Source: JBBIII01 sp037446575 (lineage in GTDB: Bacteria; Bacteroidota; Ignavibacteria; UBA10030). From it: 6,723 nucleotides of DNA. A model generated the notes under the pieces. The model did no database searches, had not been told where the DNA came from, and saw only the letters and a program-made list of their open reading frames with translations. The DNA is taken from assembly GCA_037446575.1 (NCBI GenBank), contig JBBIII010000105.1, forward strand, positions 1-6,723, read 5' to 3'. Shown one piece after another: positions 1-5,494 of the stretch. Within the stretch, counting starts at the first letter, position 1, and each line of letters starts with the position of its first letter. The translations under genes and the position numbers were made by a program.

Positions 1-2
1 AA

Positions 3-371
3 AAATTATCCTCCGTAAAAACACGTTTAGCGCGTTGGCGAGAAATTTTCTTTTCGCAAAAGTACCGCTTCGATCTTGGTCAGTCTTTTTTGGTGATCGT
101 CAACTTTACGCTTCTTATTATAACAGCCAGCGATAAGTTGATGATTTTCTTTGGAATTCCCCGTCTGCGCGAATTGCTTATTCTAATAATCCCACTTGGC
201 TTTATAGGCGTCTGGCTATTTGGACTATTTATGGATAAAGTCGTCCGAGCCGCACAAATGGCGGAGCGCCAATCGGTGCGGAGAAGCGAAGTATGGCTCC
301 ATCACAACGAACAAATGGATAGAATCGAAAAACGGCTTGCTGAGTTGAAAGAACTGATTACGAAGAAATAG
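3..371 (+). CDS. Two-TM membrane protein of unknown function, 5'-partial
   Basis: The reading frame is open from the left edge of the window to the TAG at 369-371, giving 122 visible residues, so the gene almost certainly begins upstream. A basic stretch (KTRLARWREIF, then KYRFDLGQ) leads into a hydrophobic segment at visible residues about 26-50. A second TM segment follows at about 58-77 (LLILIIPLGFIGVWLFGLF), then a charged, probably coiled-coil tail ending RIEKRLAELKELITKK. A TTG at 90 or ATG at 141 could be read as starts, but TTG would begin inside TM1 and ATG would remove most of it; neither has a convincing ribosome binding site. I do not recognise the family; a small membrane protein with a cytoplasmic helical tail is all that can be said. 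The stop codon lies at the edge of repeat A1. Local GC is high (38 of 60 bases at 241-300) compared with the AT-rich remainder of the window. Confidence 0.6.
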   Translation, partial: KLSSVKTRLARWREIFFSQKYRFDLGQSFLVIVNFTLLIITASDKLMIFFGIPRLRELLILIIPLGFIGVWLFGLFMDKVVRAAQMAERQSVRRSEVWLHHNEQMDRIEKRLAELKELITKK

Positions 372-420
372 ATGTCTGACACCTAACTTCTGATAACGCT
401 AAGAAAGGTGTCTGACATCT
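370..420 (+). repeat. Palindromic repeat A1 (long-arm hairpin)
   Basis: The left arm (370-384, AGATGTCTGACACCT) and right arm (406-420, AGGTGTCTGACATCT) are inverted with one central mismatch (T opposite T). The loop (385-405) contains GCTAAGA. The element overlaps the last two bases of the stop codon of the upstream gene. No T-tract follows on either strand, so it is not a classical intrinsic terminator, though a hairpin here could protect mRNA 3' ends. It matches A2 (671-720) when that copy is reverse-complemented. Confidence 0.85.
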
Positions 421-454
421 AATAATATACTTTGCTCGTCTTGGTCTTGTATTA

Positions 455-468
455 AGTGTCAGGCGTCT
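455..468 (-). repeat. Degenerate single arm of the A-type repeat
   Basis: AGTGTCAGGCGTCT matches the A2 right arm (GGTGTCAGACATCT) at 11 of 14 positions. No partner arm is visible nearby. On the minus strand it lies 8 bp past the stop of the Yip1-like fragment (477-479), just as the A2 right arm lies past the real Yip1 stop. That shared order suggests duplicated sequence rather than an isolated chance match. Confidence 0.4.
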
Positions 469-476
469 TTCGATTT

Positions 477-503
477 TTACCCTGCTATTCCCATCATTAC
501 ATT
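477..503 (-). pseudogene. Possible remnant of a Yip1-family gene 3' end
   Basis: Read on the minus strand this encodes NVMMGIAG and a TAA stop, against MYSMGIAG and TAA at the end of the intact Yip1 gene (744-771). With one gap, about 22 of 27 positions agree between 478-503 and 745-771. Two differences in the last two codons are synonymous (GCA/GCT, GGG/GGA), as expected for a decayed paralogue or duplicated gene end. On its 5' side it is cut off by the hairpin at 505-528. The fragment is short, so coincidence is not excluded. Confidence 0.3.
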
Positions 504-504
504 G

Positions 505-528
505 GTGTCAGGAGTTGCCTCCTGACAT
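505..528. repeat. Short hairpin B1 (TGTCAGGAG)
   Basis: TGTCAGGAG (506-514) and CTCCTGACA (519-527) form a perfect 9-bp stem with a TTGC loop; a G-T pair at 505/528 could extend it. The core TGTCAGGA is shared with hairpin B2. No T-tract on either side, so a terminator role is doubtful. Confidence 0.8.
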
Positions 529-555
529 ATTAAATAATCAATACAAGGTTTTTTT

Positions 556-579
556 CTGTCAGGACAAAAGTCCTGACAG
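556..579. repeat. Short hairpin B2 (CTGTCAGGAC)
   Basis: CTGTCAGGAC (556-565) and GTCCTGACAG (570-579) form a perfect 10-bp stem around an AAAA loop. It is preceded on the plus strand by a run of seven T (549-555). On the minus strand the hairpin would therefore be followed by seven A, not T. It is best read as the second copy of the B-type repeat. Confidence 0.85.
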
Positions 580-670
580 CAGTACGATAAAGTTCTGACA
601 TAAATAGAATGGTATAGTGTACAAACAGAAAGGAGTTTGGGAACAATAATGAAAAGCGAATTTTTTAGGT

Positions 671-720
671 AGATGTCAGACACCATCTTAGCTAAACCTA
701 AAGATTGGTGTCAGACATCT
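671..720 (-). repeat. Palindromic repeat A2, inverted copy of A1
   Basis: The left arm (671-684, AGATGTCAGACACC) and right arm (707-720, GGTGTCAGACATCT) form an imperfect 14-bp stem with one central A-A mismatch. It can extend through ATCTT/AAGAT with a one-base bulge. Reverse-complemented, its arms equal those of A1 exactly, and the loop shares GCTAAGA and 13 of 22 aligned positions with the A1 loop. It lies 23 bp beyond the Yip1 stop codon. A GTAG tetranucleotide (669-672) sits at the foot of the left arm; GTAG at this place is a feature of E. coli REP hairpins, but A1 has ATAG. Confidence 0.85.
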
Positions 721-743
721 TTACGCAACGTAATAAACAAATA

Positions 744-1487
744 TTATCCAGCTATTCCCATTGAATACATTAAAGCGAGCGTTAAGAACCAAACTACAAA
801 AGATACTATCATTGCTAAAGTAATCCCTTTATCGCTCCATTTGCTAAGACCGATTCCGATTACGATAGTTTGCCAAACAGAGAAGAAATTAATCATTGCT
901 AATAGTTTATGCGTAGAATTTAGAGGGTCGAAGTTATTGTAGAAAAATAACGCTAAGCTTGGTTGAGCGTAGATAGAATTTAATCCGACCATCATAATAG
1001 TTTGGATGATTATGCCAAGTGCGCCTATCCACGTCGCAATTCCGCTAAGTTCAAGTATCTTTTCGTAGTTCGCAGTCGATTTAAGAATAAATTTGTTTCC
1101 AAGCCATAATACCAATGCCGATAAAAAGAAAATAATTGAAAAAATAATTGTTATAGCGACGATTTGAATAGCAAGAATAATTCCGCCTCCTTTTTCCATT
1201 CCTGTTAAAGCTTGATCCATTTGTTGTTCAGTCATTTTTCCTTCAGCAACACGCTTTTCAAACATTGTATGAGTTGCATCGAGTCGTTGTTCTTTTAAAC
1301 TCTGGTCAGTAAATCCAACAACCATCATCAATATTACGGATGCAATTACGACAATAAGCGGAATAATCCAGAGCGATGCTTTGGATTCTGCTTTATCCAA
1401 TCCCGTAAATGCGTCGGATGGGGCAGAGAATACATTCATGATCGTAGAACTGAGTGATGGGGCAGGGGGTAAAGTTTGTTCTTCCAT
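744..1487 (-). CDS. Yip1-family five-TM membrane protein
   Basis: The 247-residue product fits the bacterial Yip1 domain family. A short Pro-rich, soluble N-terminus (MEEQTLPPAP) is followed by a conserved-looking stretch (MNVFSAPSDAFTGL, 17-30). Five predicted TM helices follow at about 39-58, 102-129, 148-170, 196-214 and 221-243. TM4 carries FFSVWQTIVIGIGLSKWS, typical of the family. An acidic/polar loop (60-100) separates TM1 and TM2. Bacterial members are integral inner-membrane proteins with no firmly established function, so none is assigned. The ATG start is supported by AAGGAG at 1493-1498, six bases upstream. It lies 94 bp after the Cys-rich gene in the same direction. It could be read through from the iron operon or use its own promoter in that AT-rich gap. 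Confidence 0.85.
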   Translation of the reverse strand: MEEQTLPPAPSLSSTIMNVFSAPSDAFTGLDKAESKASLWIIPLIVVIASVILMMVVGFTDQSLKEQRLDATHTMFEKRVAEGKMTEQQMDQALTGMEKGGGIILAIQIVAITIIFSIIFFLSALVLWLGNKFILKSTANYEKILELSGIATWIGALGIIIQTIMMVGLNSIYAQPSLALFFYNNFDPLNSTHKLLAMINFFSVWQTIVIGIGLSKWSDKGITLAMIVSFVVWFLTLALMYSMGIAG

Positions 1488-1492
1488 TTTGT

Positions 1493-1498
1493 CTCCTT
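1493..1498 (-). promoter_or_regulatory. Strong ribosome binding site of the Yip1 gene
   Basis: On the minus strand AAGGAG lies six bases before ATG (1487-1485). It fixes this start, and it is one of the clearest Shine-Dalgarno sequences in the window; the porin, FeoAB and regulator genes lack one this good. Confidence 0.75.
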
Positions 1499-1501
1499 TA
1501 T

Positions 1502-1530
1502 TATATATGCTTTATATATGTTTTATATAT
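1502..1530. repeat. 11-bp tandem TATATAT repeat upstream of Yip1
   Basis: TATATATG starts at 1502 and at 1513, with a third truncated copy (TATATAT) at 1524, an exact 11-bp period close to one DNA helical turn. It lies in the 94-bp gap between the Cys-rich gene and Yip1, directly upstream of the Yip1 ribosome binding site. Such sequence could hold -10-like elements for a Yip1 promoter, but I cannot assign a specific promoter because many alternatives overlap. Confidence 0.6.
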
Positions 1531-1581
1531 TTAATGGAACGGAAGAAAATAATTAATATTTAGATGAAAGTAAATTTTTCT

Positions 1582-1746
1582 TCAGTGTTTCGATTTATCC
1601 AAAATCTCAATCTTTTGAATGATTTGTGAACATCCTGCGCAATTTCCACATCCCCTGTTATTATCTTTTCTGATAATATTTAAAAGAGAATGGATTATAT
1701 AAAGGATTACCGTTAGAACAATTCCGATGACAATTATATCCTGCAC
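1582..1746 (-). CDS. FeoB-associated Cys-rich membrane protein (54 aa)
   Basis: A short gene with a GTG start (1746-1744) directly after an in-frame TAA, so no earlier start is possible. AGGAG (1757-1753) precedes it by 6 bases. Residues 4-25 form one TM helix (IIVIGIVLTVILYIIHSLLNII). A basic RKDNNR linker follows, then a Cys cluster, CGNCAGC, at residues 33-39 (C33, C36, C39, a CxxCxxC pattern) and a charged tail ending DKSKH. This is the layout of the FeoB-associated Cys-rich membrane proteins (Pfam PF12669 type) often found just after feoB. The 13-bp gap to the FeoAB stop supports co-transcription. Role is not well established in the family; handling of Fe2+ or redox help to FeoB at the cytoplasmic membrane is plausible. 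The topology and GTG start make it easily missed. Confidence 0.87.
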   Translation of the reverse strand: MQDIIVIGIVLTVILYIIHSLLNIIRKDNNRGCGNCAGCSQIIQKIEILDKSKH

Positions 1747-1752
1747 TTATTT

Positions 1753-1757
1753 CTCCT
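1753..1757 (-). promoter_or_regulatory. Ribosome binding site deciding the GTG start
   Basis: AGGAG on the minus strand lies in the 13-bp gap after the FeoAB stop codon (TAG at 1762-1760), six bases before GTG. Together with the TAA just before the GTG it makes this start the only reasonable choice. Confidence 0.75.
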
Positions 1758-1759
1758 AC

Positions 1760-4249
1760 CTAAAATAAAATTCCTATTTGATATACTAAAAACGAGACAA
1801 CCCATGCAATTGTGGTAGTATAAACCATTGTAAAAAATGCCCACGACCAGTTTGCCTCTTTTCTTATTGCCGCTATTACAGCGACGCACGGGAAGTAAAT
1901 TAAAACAAACAACATTAAGCCGTATGCGGTAAGAGGCGTAAATACTTTTTCCCCTTTGCGATTGCCTTCTGTAAATGTTTGCTGTTGAAGTATTTCTATT
2001 AAACTTTCAGATTCTTCATCGGCTGATAGATCAGCTTGATATAAAATACCCATTGAGCTTACTACAATTTCTTTTGCCGCCAGTCCAGTAAGAATACTTA
2101 CGCCAATTTTCCAATCGAATCCTAACGGATGAATTGCCGGCTCTATAAAGCGCCCCATTCTTCCGATATAAGATTGTTCGATTTCTTCAGCTTTCTTTTG
2201 AAGTTCAAGCGATGATATACGTTTAGATTTTTCTCCATCGTTCGGCAAAGTCGAATTTATTTCTTGTTCAATTAATGCATTATAATCTTTTGAGTATTTT
2301 ATATTTTTCGGATAATAACTTAGCGCCCATATAAGTATTGATGCCGCCAGAATAATTCCGCCCATCTTTTTCAGATATTGTACAGATTTATGCCACATGT
2401 GCATCGTTGTATTTCTTAGTGTCGGAATTCTGTATGGTGGTAATTCCATTACAAAAGGGACATCCTGCTTGGCAAAGAAAATTCTTTTTAAAACAATAGC
2501 AGAAAGGACAGCCATAATTACGCCGACAAAATAAATTGAAAGAAGGATTAACCCTTGATTATATGGAAAGAAAGCGGAAATCAACAGAACAAATACAGGC
2601 AAACGTGCACTGCAGGACATGAAGGGCGTAATCAGCATTGTTAGAATTCTATCTTTTCTATTTTCAAGCGTTCGTGTTGCCATTATTGCAGGAACATTAC
2701 ATCCGAATCCCATCAACAGCGGAATAAATGATTTGCCGTGCAATCCAATTTTATGCATTAGTCTATCCATTATAAAAGAGACGCGCGCCATATAGCCGGT
2801 ATCTTCCATAAGTGAAATGAAAAAGAATAAAATTAAAATATTAGGTAGAAAGATTATAACACCGCCTACTCCGCTGATTATTCCCTGAACTAAAAGATCC
2901 TTTACTGCGCCATTGGGCATAATGTTTGTGAAAGTCTCTCCGAGTAACCCGACTCCGGCGTCAATCCATTCCATCGGGTAACTACCAAGCGTAAAAGTCG
3001 TCTGAAACATCAACCACATAAACAAAATAAATATCGGAAAACCAAAAAGTTTGTGTGTAAGTATATTGTCAATTTCTCGTTTCTTTTTCCGTTTTTCTAT
3101 CGGACTTACAATAAGCGTTTCGCTTAATGCTCCGTCAATAAATCCGTATTTTACATCAGCAATTATAGTCTCTGATCTTTCTCCATATTCTTTTTCTATT
3201 TTATGAATTTCAGATTTTGCCACAGAGGCAATTGATTCATAGTCGTTGAATGAACGCATCTCTTCAAATATCGTCTTGTCGTGTTCCAATAATTTTATTG
3301 CTACATAACGTGTAGAATATTTAACAGATAACGCAGAATCCATTTTCAAAACGCTTTGTAATTTCTGAATAGCGTCTTCGATATTTTTACCATAGTTAAT
3401 GTGAATGTGGTGAACAATTGGATCTCGATCTTCATATACTTCGATAATTTTTTTAACGAGCTCGTTTAGTCCTACTCCACGCACAGCAATTGTTGGAACG
3501 ATCGGAATACCGAGTAACTCCGCTAAATTATTATACTGCAGATGCGCGCCGCTTTTTTGTAATTCATCGAACATATTCAAAGCAATTATTACTTTTATGT
3601 TCATATCAATCAATTGTGTAGTGAGAAACAGATTGCGTTCGAGATTAGATGCGTCAATTACATTTACCACTACATCCGGCATCGTTTCGGTAATGTGCCG
3701 GCGCACAAATAATTCTTCAGGAGTGTATTCTGTTATAGAGTACGTGCCCGGAAGGTCGGTGAGTTTTAGAACATAATTATCATGTTCGATCGACGCCTCT
3801 TTCGCTTCAATTGTAACTCCGCCATAATTTGCAACGCGTTCATGCATGCCTGCGGCATAATTGAATAATGTGGTTTTGCCGCTGTTAGGATTGCCGACTA
3901 AAGCCACCGAAATTACATCGCATTTTTGTTTTTGTGAAATTTTTTGTTTGCCTTCCGAAATTGTTCCCTCATAGGGAACGTCTAAAATTACATCATCATT
4001 AATCTCGGTGGTAACTTGTATAAGCTTAGCTTCGTTTCTTCGCAAGGATACGCGATAACCCATTATCTCGTATTCGATCGGGTCGTTTAATGGAGCATTC
4101 TTAATTACTTTAACATTTTTTCCCTTAACAAATCCCATCTCGGATATTCGTTTACGGAATGCGCCGTGCCCAATTACTTTAACAATTATTCCGCCGCTTC
4201 CGCTTTGAAGCTCGGAAAGAGGAACGTATGTAATTATGTTTGTTTCCAT
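1760..4249 (-). CDS. feoB: Ferrous iron transporter, FeoA-FeoB fusion
   Basis: The 829-residue protein imports Fe2+ across the inner membrane. Residues about 1-80 are a FeoA (SH3-like) domain: PLSELQSGSGG, then RKRISEMGFVKG and EYEIMGYRVSLRRNEAKLI. A linker leads to the FeoB G domain: G1 GNPNSGKT (119-126), G2 GVT (144-146), G3 DLPG (165-168), G4 NMFD (225-228), probable G5 IAVRG (254-258). A helical region follows to about 395. The membrane part starts near 401 and includes GCNVPAIMATRTLENRKDR (516-534), SCSARLP (545-551), AAKE (724-727) and YFPC (785-788), giving the conserved membrane cysteines C517, C546 and C788. E. coli FeoB has about 773 residues, so the length fits FeoB plus FeoA; such fusions are common in Bacteroidota. 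The ATG abuts the porin stop (TAAATG) without a visible Shine-Dalgarno, suggesting translational coupling. No key residue is missing. Confidence 0.97.
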   Translation of the reverse strand: METNIITYVPLSELQSGSGGIIVKVIGHGAFRKRISEMGFVKGKNVKVIKNAPLNDPIEYEIMGYRVSLRRNEAKLIQVTTEINDDVILDVPYEGTISEGKQKISQKQKCDVISVALVGNPNSGKTTLFNYAAGMHERVANYGGVTIEAKEASIEHDNYVLKLTDLPGTYSITEYTPEELFVRRHITETMPDVVVNVIDASNLERNLFLTTQLIDMNIKVIIALNMFDELQKSGAHLQYNNLAELLGIPIVPTIAVRGVGLNELVKKIIEVYEDRDPIVHHIHINYGKNIEDAIQKLQSVLKMDSALSVKYSTRYVAIKLLEHDKTIFEEMRSFNDYESIASVAKSEIHKIEKEYGERSETIIADVKYGFIDGALSETLIVSPIEKRKKKREIDNILTHKLFGFPIFILFMWLMFQTTFTLGSYPMEWIDAGVGLLGETFTNIMPNGAVKDLLVQGIISGVGGVIIFLPNILILFFFISLMEDTGYMARVSFIMDRLMHKIGLHGKSFIPLLMGFGCNVPAIMATRTLENRKDRILTMLITPFMSCSARLPVFVLLISAFFPYNQGLILLSIYFVGVIMAVLSAIVLKRIFFAKQDVPFVMELPPYRIPTLRNTTMHMWHKSVQYLKKMGGIILAASILIWALSYYPKNIKYSKDYNALIEQEINSTLPNDGEKSKRISSLELQKKAEEIEQSYIGRMGRFIEPAIHPLGFDWKIGVSILTGLAAKEIVVSSMGILYQADLSADEESESLIEILQQQTFTEGNRKGEKVFTPLTAYGLMLFVLIYFPCVAVIAAIRKEANWSWAFFTMVYTTTIAWVVSFLVYQIGILF

Positions 4250-5383
4250 TTATAATAATATCCCAAATCTAAGCGAACCAACAACGCAATCCCTTAATTC
4301 GTTTCCAGTTCCAGCTGGATTGATAATGTACTGCAAATTAGGTTGTAAGAAAATATGATTATTCATTTGCCGTTTATATGTTATTTCAATAGTTGTTTCA
4401 TCTTTTAGCGATCTCATTCCGGCATGAGCAACAGCAACTCCGAATTCGTCAGTGTTCCGATTAGAGAATACGCCGTAATATCTTAATCCTAAGCCGGCGT
4501 ACCAAAAATTCTCATTTATATATCGCGCGCTGTAACCAAATTGGCAGAAAATATTTAACGAGCTTTGTTGTCCATTGCCGACGAAAATTAGCGCATCCGC
4601 CACACCATAGACGCCGGCGTTATGTTCATACATAACTTTCTCAACTGATTCACTCGAAGTTATCAGTTGGTCGTGATGGAAAAATCCCAGCTTCCATAAA
4701 AATTCATTTTCCTTTTGATATTCAGCTTCGAACAGATTGATAATTCCTTCGCTGTTATGGAAACTCCAATGAAGATTGTGCGGATTTTGTTCAAAAGTTG
4801 TCGGAGAACCGTCGAACAACGCGGTACGCAAAGTTAGTTGATCTGTCGCTTCCCAAACAACTGTTAGCCCGAGCGAAGTAAGTGGAAAGACAGGCACAGG
4901 AATGCTCGATGTAATAGTTGGCGCAATGCCGAACGAACTATTCATAAATAAAGAACCCGAACAACATCCGGCAAACTCAACATTGACGTCCTGCACGCCA
5001 ATTGTAAAATTAAACGAACCTAATGTTTGTTTAAACCATAGCTCCTGAATGAATGCATAGTTGCCTGCTTCGATGTTTGATGCAACTTGATGATCGCCGA
5101 TAAAACTTTCTGATGGAGTGCCGCCGTGTGTGCTTGCCGCATTAATGAAAAACAATCCGCCGCTCCACAAATCGGCAATTTCTGTATTAAACTCGCACTT
5201 AAAGTTGGCAATTCCTAAATAGACAGTTCCTTTTCGGAGTCCGCCCGATAATACATTAATAAAATCGCCGGTGTAAGATGCGTTAAGTAGGATTGCGTCT
5301 GATTGATTTATATGGTTTTCCTGTGAGAAAATATTTACTTGAAGACAAAGTACACAAATGGTTGTAATAATTAGAGCTTTCAT
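4250..5383 (-). CDS. OprB-like outer-membrane porin coupled to FeoAB
   Basis: The 377-residue product begins with a Sec-type signal peptide (MKALIITTICVLCLQ, cleavage probably near FSQ, residue 20-21). It continues with alternating beta-strand patterns. OprB-family landmarks are LSGGLRKGTVYLG (45-57), HGGTPSE (86-92), GDHQVASNIEA (96-106), ELWFKQ (114-119), VGVQD-like TIGVQDVNVEFAG (127-139) and the C-terminal FLQPNLQYIINPAG (345-358). OprB-family porins (PF04966) form outer-membrane beta-barrels, classically for sugars. Here the stop codon touches the FeoAB start, so passage of Fe2+ or a small iron complex is the likelier job; that is inference. Two adjacent cysteines (C140, C141) in a predicted loop are unusual for a porin. 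The ATG is chosen because it gives a complete signal peptide; only a weak GG-rich stretch (AGGTCGG) precedes it. Confidence 0.85.
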   Translation of the reverse strand: MKALIITTICVLCLQVNIFSQENHINQSDAILLNASYTGDFINVLSGGLRKGTVYLGIANFKCEFNTEIADLWSGGLFFINAASTHGGTPSESFIGDHQVASNIEAGNYAFIQELWFKQTLGSFNFTIGVQDVNVEFAGCCSGSLFMNSSFGIAPTITSSIPVPVFPLTSLGLTVVWEATDQLTLRTALFDGSPTTFEQNPHNLHWSFHNSEGIINLFEAEYQKENEFLWKLGFFHHDQLITSSESVEKVMYEHNAGVYGVADALIFVGNGQQSSLNIFCQFGYSARYINENFWYAGLGLRYYGVFSNRNTDEFGVAVAHAGMRSLKDETTIEITYKRQMNNHIFLQPNLQYIINPAGTGNELRDCVVGSLRFGILL

Positions 5384-5414
5384 ATATCCGACCTATGTAA
5401 GTGAATTTGATACG

Positions 5415-5428
5415 CGTTAAAATTAACG
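5415..5428. promoter_or_regulatory. Candidate operator palindrome upstream of porin-FeoAB
   Basis: CGTTAA and TTAACG flank a central AA, a perfect 6-2-6 inverted repeat centred about 38 bp before the porin start codon. It lies in the short promoter gap between the regulator's terminator and the porin gene. It does not match the Fur box, the FNR site (TTGAT-N4-ATCAA) or the CRP site well. A dimeric regulator such as the adjacent LuxR-type protein could bind it; that link is inference. Confidence 0.4.
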
Positions 5429-5442
5429 TAGATATGAAATTA

Positions 5443-5469
5443 AAACAATCCCAATTTATTGGGATGTTT
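5443..5469 (-). terminator. Intrinsic terminator of the regulator gene
   Basis: ATCCCAA (5448-5454) and TTGGGAT (5459-5465) form a perfect 7-bp stem with a four-base loop. AAAC/GTTT pairs (5443-5446, 5466-5469) extend it past a bulged A. On the minus strand the hairpin is followed by a T-rich stretch (TTGTTTTAATTT, partly in the stem base). It starts about 25 bp past the regulator stop codon and so separates that gene from the porin-FeoAB operon. Confidence 0.6.
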
Positions 5470-5494
5470 ATTTATAGTAATTAGAAGATAAAAT

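Larger units (their letters stand above)
372..743. other. Intergenic repeat cluster between convergent genes
   Basis: This 372-bp stretch separates a plus-strand gene from the minus-strand Yip1 gene, so both 3' ends face it. I see no credible coding sequence. It contains two long imperfect hairpins in opposite orientation (370-420, 671-720), two short near-perfect hairpins (505-528, 556-579), a 26-bp lookalike of the Yip1 3' end (478-503), and a degenerate single repeat arm (455-468). All share TGTCAGG or TGTCWGACA cores. Position between convergent genes and hairpin form resemble REP/BIME-type elements mobilised in trans by Y1 (IS200-like, RAYT) transposases. That assignment is inference; no transposase gene is in the window. 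Confidence 0.75.

Noticed and set aside
370..420. Intrinsic terminator of the membrane protein gene
   Set aside because: The loop is 21 bases long and no T-tract follows the stem on the plus strand.
477..686. Minus-strand open frame of 69 codons
   Set aside because: It runs through hairpins B1, B2 and part of A2, is Cys-rich without pattern, and has no ribosome binding site; only its last residues resemble a Yip1 end.
370..720. CRISPR array
   Set aside because: Repeats are palindromic, inverted relative to one another, unevenly spaced and of two types, with no regular spacers.
673..942. Plus-strand open frame starting in repeat A2
   Set aside because: It is antisense to the well-supported Yip1 gene and starts inside a repeat arm.
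1381..1563. Plus-strand open frame of 60 codons
   Set aside because: It lies opposite the Yip1 N-terminus and continues into the AT-rich TATATAT repeats; no ribosome binding site or recognisable domain.
4010..4249. Separate feoA gene
   Set aside because: The FeoA domain is in frame with FeoB with no stop between them, so it is one fused gene.
5020..5211. Minus-strand open frame of 63 codons within the porin gene
   Set aside because: It is an alternative frame of the porin, which has a signal peptide and family motifs.
5320..5383. Lipoprotein signal on the porin
   Set aside because: C10 and C13 lie within the hydrophobic core, but the residues before them do not form a proper lipobox; a normal signal peptide fits better.
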